Of a stretch of DNA of 64,000 nt, positions 59,442-64,000 are shown in pieces. The translations under genes and the position numbers were made by a program. The notes under the pieces are model-generated. The model had not been told where the DNA came from. It did not search any database and saw only the letters and a list, made by a program, of their open reading frames with translations. The stretch is from Trichocoleus sp. FACHB-40 (GTDB taxonomy: Bacteria; Cyanobacteriota; Cyanobacteriia; Cyanobacteriales; FACHB-T130): the NCBI RefSeq assembly GCF_014695915.1, contig NZ_JACJPF010000110.1, positions 1-64,000 on the forward strand, written 5' to 3'. Each line of letters begins with the position of its first letter. The stretch's first letter is position 1.

Positions 59442-60815
59442 ATGCAATCCCAGAGCGTTTTACCTCAACTCACAACCAAGCACTCAAGAGTTATGACGAC
59501 TCCGAAAATCCGGGATGTTTTACCAAATTCTTATCAGCCTAAGCCATTGCCTAAATCAAACAAGTCGGGCAAAAATATTCTTCCTGAGCAAGAAATTATC
59601 TGCCGTTTTTTTCTCAGCATTGTTAAAAAATGGTCGCCAGACTTAGTTTTATATGAGTTCAACCAGTTATTTGTTGATCCGGCTAAGGCTGTTGCTTCTG
59701 AGCCTAGACAAGCCCTACAAAAAATAATATTTGTTAATGCTGAAAAAGAATTTAGAAATATTTTAAAACGTTGTTGTTATATTTTAATTAATAATTGGAT
59801 TGCCGCTAGGCAATCCAAATCAGCACAAGATTTAGTTCAACTGTTTTCTAATTTATCGCCTAGCAATAGCTTCTCGTCCCCAACTCGAAGAACCCTCAAT
59901 ACGTGGCTGTTGAATTTTGTCAATAGCCCAGATTACCAAGAACTCAAGCTATTTGTTTTTAAATATGAAGTTGTACAGAAAGACCATTGGAAATACCGTT
60001 ATGCTTCTTATTTACTAGCACCTGAGTATGTAAATTCTAAAAACACCCTAGAACAGCGTCAAGCAGCTAAAGGACTAGCAAAGCAGCTAAAAGAACAATT
60101 CAAATTTGAACTGGCGATGTATACAGCTCGTTCTCAGCCTGTTACAGTTAATGATACAAGAACTCAAAACCCTACTGCTCTTGGTGATGACGCACTGCGC
60201 TTAGTGAAGAAAGTTTTGGCAAAACGCGGCTGGTTCAACCATGCAAGTCTAGCTAATATTTTTCTCAAACAAACTCAACAGCTTAAGTACAAGTATTTTA
60301 AGCAAAGCCTACTTAAATATTTATTTTATTCTACAGATAACCAAGGTTTAGTAGAGACTCTACAAACAAAAGTAAGTAAAGCCCTAGAATCTTTCTATGA
60401 AGAATACTCAGAAAAAGAGTTAGATAGCTCTCTGCTACTCAAAACTTGTAATCGAGTTATTGAATGTTTAACGGTTAAGAGAAACGGGGAACCTTCTTCG
60501 CTGTTTATTTCCTTAGCTTCTCAAGGAAAATCCGTAACCTTAGCAATGCTTCTCCTCAAAATAATTCTAATTTCTCCCTATAGCCGTACTCATTTAGAAG
60601 TTTGTCTTGCGAAAATTATTCAGTATTATGAATGTTATCCGCAAGAAGAATGTTTTTGGGTAATAAATTTTTTGGAAGTGTCAAAAGTTACATTAGCAAT
60701 TCATACGGAAAATGTTCAATACAATTTGGTGAATATGGAAGACGATGATTTAACCGAGCCTTGTAATGTAGACGAGAATGCTTATCGTGTTTTTTCTCAC
60801 AAATGTGAACGCTAA
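59442..60815 (+). CDS. Conserved-looking cyanobacterial protein of unknown function
   Basis: The 457-residue, mainly helical soluble protein is rich in Lys, Leu, Gln and Ser. Recognisable stretches are ICRFFLSIVKKWSPDLVLYEF, CCYILINNWIAARQSKSAQD, LNTWLLNFVNSPDYQELKLFVFKY (split), WKYRYASYLLAPEYVNSKN, and LVKKVLAKRGWFNHASLANIFL. I recall proteins of this kind only as hypotheticals in filamentous cyanobacteria. It has no signal peptide or membrane span. An alternative start is 59493 (MTTPKIRD). It is AT-richer than its neighbours. Confidence 0.75.
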   Translation: MQSQSVLPQLTTKHSRVMTTPKIRDVLPNSYQPKPLPKSNKSGKNILPEQEIICRFFLSIVKKWSPDLVLYEFNQLFVDPAKAVASEPRQALQKIIFVNAEKEFRNILKRCCYILINNWIAARQSKSAQDLVQLFSNLSPSNSFSSPTRRTLNTWLLNFVNSPDYQELKLFVFKYEVVQKDHWKYRYASYLLAPEYVNSKNTLEQRQAAKGLAKQLKEQFKFELAMYTARSQPVTVNDTRTQNPTALGDDALRLVKKVLAKRGWFNHASLANIFLKQTQQLKYKYFKQSLLKYLFYSTDNQGLVETLQTKVSKALESFYEEYSEKELDSSLLLKTCNRVIECLTVKRNGEPSSLFISLASQGKSVTLAMLLLKIILISPYSRTHLEVCLAKIIQYYECYPQEECFWVINFLEVSKVTLAIHTENVQYNLVNMEDDDLTEPCNVDENAYRVFSHKCER

Positions 60816-60898
60816 AAAAGGGAAGAAGCAAAAATTGAAAAGGGGTTATTAGGGCGTAGCGCCAAATACGCAAGTCAATTTATTTTTTGCCTTTTTGC

Positions 60899-61315
60899 TT
60901 ATTTGCGGATGAACTGCTTCAGAATTTCGCTCGGTTTACGATCCCAAGTATCGATGTGATTATATATTAAACCATCTTTATTAAGCTTGTAAGTAGAATA
61001 GCCATTAAAGAATATGTGAGCTTTCCAGGGAACTCGCAGGACACCTCGAACAGTCCAATTTGCCAAAATCGTATCCTGAGCTGTTTGAGATATATCATAC
61101 AAATCAAAATAAATTTGAGTAAAAAATAGCCTGGCGTGAAATCGCAAAGTCCAAAAGATAATGTGATAGTTAAATTTTCCTTTAAATTTGTTGACAGGAT
61201 CTTGAAAGTAAATATCTTTCGTATAAATTTCGTAGGATATATCTTTTTCAAAAAGTGTCGGTAAATCCTTCTTTAAGGTTTCTATCGCCCGATTGACTTG
61301 CCATTGATATTCCAT
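60899..61315 (-). CDS. DUF2358-family protein
   Basis: The 138-residue protein matches the cyanobacterial/plastid DUF2358 family: AIETLKKDLPTLFEKDISYEIYTKDIYFQDPVNKFKG split over about residues 10-46, then LRVPWKAHIFFNGYSTYKLN and IYNHIDTWDRKP. It has a SnoaL/NTF2-like fold, and the function is not established. It is convergent with the 59442 gene, with an 83-bp gap. Confidence 0.88.
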   Translation of the reverse strand: MEYQWQVNRAIETLKKDLPTLFEKDISYEIYTKDIYFQDPVNKFKGKFNYHIIFWTLRFHARLFFTQIYFDLYDISQTAQDTILANWTVRGVLRVPWKAHIFFNGYSTYKLNKDGLIYNHIDTWDRKPSEILKQFIRK

Positions 61316-61348
61316 GCGTTAACATGATCCTCTAAGTGATTTTATTTT

Positions 61349-61409
61349 GGTGCGTAGCGCTTGTGCATTCTATCTGTAGGGTATGTTACGGGTGTCACCC
61401 TAACGCACC
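61349..61409. repeat. Small element with GGTGCGT ends
   Basis: GGTGCGT (61349-61355) and ACGCACC (61403-61409) are inverted, with GGGTGTCACCC at 61390-61400 inside. It is similar in style to dispersed GGTGCGTTA...TAACGCACC repeats of cyanobacteria. It lies in the 388-bp spacer between the DUF2358 gene and the GGDEF-EAL gene, which shows nothing else. Confidence 0.5.
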
Positions 61410-61703
61410 TGCCTCTGGATGAACTCGCCCCAAAAGTCTAGTTCATCAACATTAATTTTAAACTTTATCTGTGATAATTATTAAAGGTTGATAAAGTAAA
61501 ACTTACAAAAACTTCATAGCAAGAGAACATCCAAGCCCTACCGATCTACAAACATCTTGTTTCAGGGCTTGCTTAAAGCATTTTGTGATAAAAGTACCGG
61601 ATTTATGTGATTTAGATCCCTAGGGATACTATCCGATTTGAGGTAAAACTAAATACCGCAGGACTAAATGTAGCTAACCTGGCAAAGGAAAAACTAAATA
61701 TAT

Positions 61704-64000
61704 ATGGCAAATCTGAGCCGGATAGGGATATTTGAAGCGAAAGCTAGTGCTAAAGAAGATGTCACCAACATCCAATCTGGAGAAACATCAAGAGTGAAAG
61801 CACCAATACCTAGCAATGAAGCAGCAAGGCTTCAAGCTCTCTGCCAGTATGAAGTTCTTGATACTCGTCCAGAAGGGGCTTTCGACGAGCTGACCTATTT
61901 GGCCGCACATATCTGCGAAACTCCGGTTGCACTGGTGAGCCTAGTTGATGCGAATCGTCAATGGTTCAAGTCAAAAGTAGGCGTGGAGGTATCAGAAACA
62001 CCGCGAGATATTGCGTTTTGCGCCCATGCCATTATGCAATCCGATCTGTTTATCGTCCCAGACGCTTCAACCGACAATCGGTTTGCAGCTAACCCTTTAG
62101 TGACGTCCGACCCGAACATTCGATTTTATGTGGGTGCGCCCTTAATAACGCCCGCAGGTTATGCACTGGGAACGCTCTGTGTAATTGACTTTGTACCGCG
62201 TCAACTGAGTTTGGAGCAACAAGAGGCTCTCTTAGCGCTTAGTCGTCAAGTAGTCGCGCAACTCGAACTGCGACGTAATTACGCAAACCTGCTAGAAGCG
62301 ACACTAGAACGCCAGCACACAGAAGCAGCGCTTCGTAAAGCCCACGATGAGCTAGAAATCCGGGTTCAGGAACGAACCGCCGAACTGGAAAAAGCGAATC
62401 AAAAATTGCAAGCTGAAATTAAAGAGCGCGAACTGGCACAAGAGGCGCGGCGGATGTCAGAAGAAAGGTTTTTTAAAGCCTTTCGTTCCAGTCCGGATGC
62501 GATCGCTATCACCACCCTAGCAGAAGGACGCATTATTGAAGTCAATGATGGTTTTCTACACCACACTGGCTATAGCCGCGAAGAAATTATCGGTATTACT
62601 TCATTTGAGCTAAACCTTTGGGCAAATGCAGAGGATCGTACTCAGGTGATGCAGACTTTACAGCATCAAGGGACAGTTCGCAACCAGGAATTTAACTTTA
62701 TTATTAAGTCAGGCGAAGTCCGTGTAGGGCTGGTATCAGCAGAAATTATTGACTTTGATAATGAATTGTGCGTCATCAGCGTTATTAGAGATATCACTGA
62801 GCGCAATCGAGCTGAGGAAGCATTGAGAGTACAACAAGAGTTTCTTCGCTATGTAATTGACGGAACTTCAAATCTAATTTTTGTCAAAGACTGCGATGGA
62901 AAATTTATCTTAGCTAATAAAGCACTAGCAAATATTTATGGTACAACAGTCGAAAATCTGCTTGGCGAAACCGATGCAGATTTCAATTCGAATTCAGCGC
63001 AAATAGATCAGTTTCTTTGCGATGACAGAGAGGTGATAGGAGCATCTTACGAAAAAACTATTCCAGAAGAAATCATTATAGATTCCACAGGTAAAGTACA
63101 TTGGTTTCAGACAATTAAGAAATTGCTTGTATCGCCAGATGGAAAAACTAGACAAATTCTCGGTGTTTCTACAGATATTACCGATCGCAAACTTGCAGAA
63201 GAGCAATTAATACACGATGCCTTTTACGATAAGCTGACAGGCTTACCAAACCGTGCCTTGTTCATGGATCGACTAAAACACGCGAATGAGTTGAAAAAAC
63301 GGCGTAACGATTACTTGTTTGCCGTTCTTTTTTTGGATCTAGATCGCTTTAAAGTCGTCAACGACAGCCTGGGACACATGAGCGGAGATCAACTGTTAGT
63401 AGAAATCGCTCGTAAGCTGGAAACGTGTGTGCGCCATGTAGATACAGTTGCTCGTTTGGGGGGTGACGAGTTCGCAATTCTCCTAGACGATATTACAAAT
63501 ATCAGCGATGCCACCCGCGTTGCCAACCAAATTCAAAATAAACTGGCTTTACCTTTCAATCTGGACGGGCAGAGAGTGTTTACCAGCGCCAGTATTGGTA
63601 TCGCGTTGGGTACAACAGATTACGAAGAGCCAGAACACCTGTTACGCGATGCTGATATTGCCATGTATCGCGCTAAGGCATTGGGTAGAGAGCGTCATGA
63701 AGTTTTTAACATAGCGATGCACACCCGCGCCGTGGCACTTTTGCACTTAGAAACTGACCTGAGACAGGCTGTTAATCGCCAAGAGTTTCGGCTTCACTAT
63801 CAGCCAATTGTTTCGCTCTCCACAGGTCAAATTACCGGGTTTGAGGCGCTAGTGCGCTGGCAGCATCCAGAGCGGGGTTTGGTTTCTCCAGGGGAATTTA
63901 TTCCGGTGGCGGAGGAAACAGGGCTAATTGTTCCTATCGGTTGGTGGGTATTACAGGAAGCTTGCCGTCAGATGCGCCAATGGCAAGGAAAATTCTTGGG
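61704..64000 (+). CDS. GAF-PAS-PAS-GGDEF-EAL cyclic-di-GMP enzyme (partial, runs off window)
   Basis: The open frame runs from ATG 61704 through the window end (765 codons seen). In order: GAF at about 50-190 ([55 protein letters not shown]); coiled coil at about 195-255; PAS at about 260-370; PAS at about 375-500; GGDEF with intact active site [13 protein letters not shown] and an upstream RHVD inhibitory site, RxxD at the expected distance; and an EAL domain start ([23 protein letters not shown]). It is a dual diguanylate cyclase/phosphodiesterase candidate. The C-terminus is not visible. Confidence 0.94.
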   Translation, partial: MANLSRIGIFEAKASAKEDVTNIQSGETSRVKAPIPSNEAARLQALCQYEVLDTRPEGAFDELTYLAAHICETPVALVSLVDANRQWFKSKVGVEVSETPRDIAFCAHAIMQSDLFIVPDASTDNRFAANPLVTSDPNIRFYVGAPLITPAGYALGTLCVIDFVPRQLSLEQQEALLALSRQVVAQLELRRNYANLLEATLERQHTEAALRKAHDELEIRVQERTAELEKANQKLQAEIKERELAQEARRMSEERFFKAFRSSPDAIAITTLAEGRIIEVNDGFLHHTGYSREEIIGITSFELNLWANAEDRTQVMQTLQHQGTVRNQEFNFIIKSGEVRVGLVSAEIIDFDNELCVISVIRDITERNRAEEALRVQQEFLRYVIDGTSNLIFVKDCDGKFILANKALANIYGTTVENLLGETDADFNSNSAQIDQFLCDDREVIGASYEKTIPEEIIIDSTGKVHWFQTIKKLLVSPDGKTRQILGVSTDITDRKLAEEQLIHDAFYDKLTGLPNRALFMDRLKHANELKKRRNDYLFAVLFLDLDRFKVVNDSLGHMSGDQLLVEIARKLETCVRHVDTVARLGGDEFAILLDDITNISDATRVANQIQNKLALPFNLDGQRVFTSASIGIALGTTDYEEPEHLLRDADIAMYRAKALGRERHEVFNIAMHTRAVALLHLETDLRQAVNRQEFRLHYQPIVSLSTGQITGFEALVRWQHPERGLVSPGEFIPVAEETGLIVPIGWWVLQEACRQMRQWQGKFL

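Noticed and set aside
1-64000. tRNA, rRNA or tmRNA genes
   Set aside because: I looked through the spacers for TPsiC-loop-like GGTTCGAATCC patterns and for tmRNA near smpB and found none. A covariance-model scan would be needed to be certain.

Overview
The window looks like the chromosome of a filamentous, non-picoplanktonic cyanobacterium (Oscillatoriales/Coleofasciculus/Microcoleus-like is my guess; genus not determinable here). Reasons: the HIP1 octamer GCGATCGC occurs at very high density in genes and spacers; there are plant-type ferredoxin-thioredoxin reductase catalytic subunit, GUN4, IctB and DUF2358 genes; heptameric short tandem repeats (CCCCAAT, GGGGACT) of the kind described in cyanobacteria are present; and there are many Ser/Thr kinases with TPR or pentapeptide tails. 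No tRNA, rRNA, CRISPR array or intact insertion sequence was recognised.

Layout. 1-9.5 kb: a possible transposase tail, an AI-2E transporter, pdxH, a lipoprotein followed by a DPYGDP-repeat protein with a structured leader, a HAD phosphatase, a large di-haem cytochrome c peroxidase-like protein, two small unknowns, an XRE regulator and a HigBA-like toxin-antitoxin pair lying between HIP1-headed direct repeats. 9.9-19 kb: about 9 kb entirely on the minus strand, a stress island with Mn catalase, cupin, two paralogous zinc alcohol dehydrogenases, two paralogous secreted helical proteins, an SRPBCC protein plus an internally deleted miniature of it, a truncated SDR, a PfpI-like protein fused to a ferritin-like domain, DUF2267 and a small acidic protein. 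19.6-26 kb: HD hydrolase, secreted unknown, Ser/Thr kinase, a MerR-DinB-aldo/keto reductase run with two matching palindromic operators, and a REC-PAS-histidine kinase hybrid.

26.9-45.5 kb: mostly housekeeping and envelope functions: typA, a PilT-family ATPase, DUF58, ftrC, DUF309, an lptA-lptB-lptF/G export set, a Pro/Ser/Thr-rich membrane protein, icd, a PEP-CTERM protein, a LuxR-type response regulator, a heptose-phosphate adenylyltransferase, gun4, a GAF histidine-kinase-like protein lacking the phospho-accepting His, and ictB. 45.6-64 kb: a WGxxGxxG-type small protein, smpB, a cluster of three Ser/Thr kinases with different C-terminal repeat modules, a Uma2 nuclease, uvrA, an SH3/peptidoglycan-binding secreted protein, a DUF2927 protein, a large unknown, DUF2358, and a GAF-PAS-PAS-GGDEF-EAL protein that runs off the window.

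The spacers are rich in structured repeats: a TATAGCA-ended element family with covarying hairpin cores (about 0.2, 2.4, 13.0 and 19.5 kb), a cruciform repeat at 7.2 kb, HIP1-armed perfect inverted repeats at 35.3 and 42.1 kb, HIP1-bounded direct repeats at 8.4-9.7 kb, composite heptamer repeats at 20.3 and 30.1 kb, and ATTAGC-type repeats running into start codons. The most unusual observations are these repeat families, the gene-remodelling signs in the stress island, the degenerate sensor kinase, and the kinase cluster with altered catalytic motifs. No single locus can be shown from sequence alone to be a new system.
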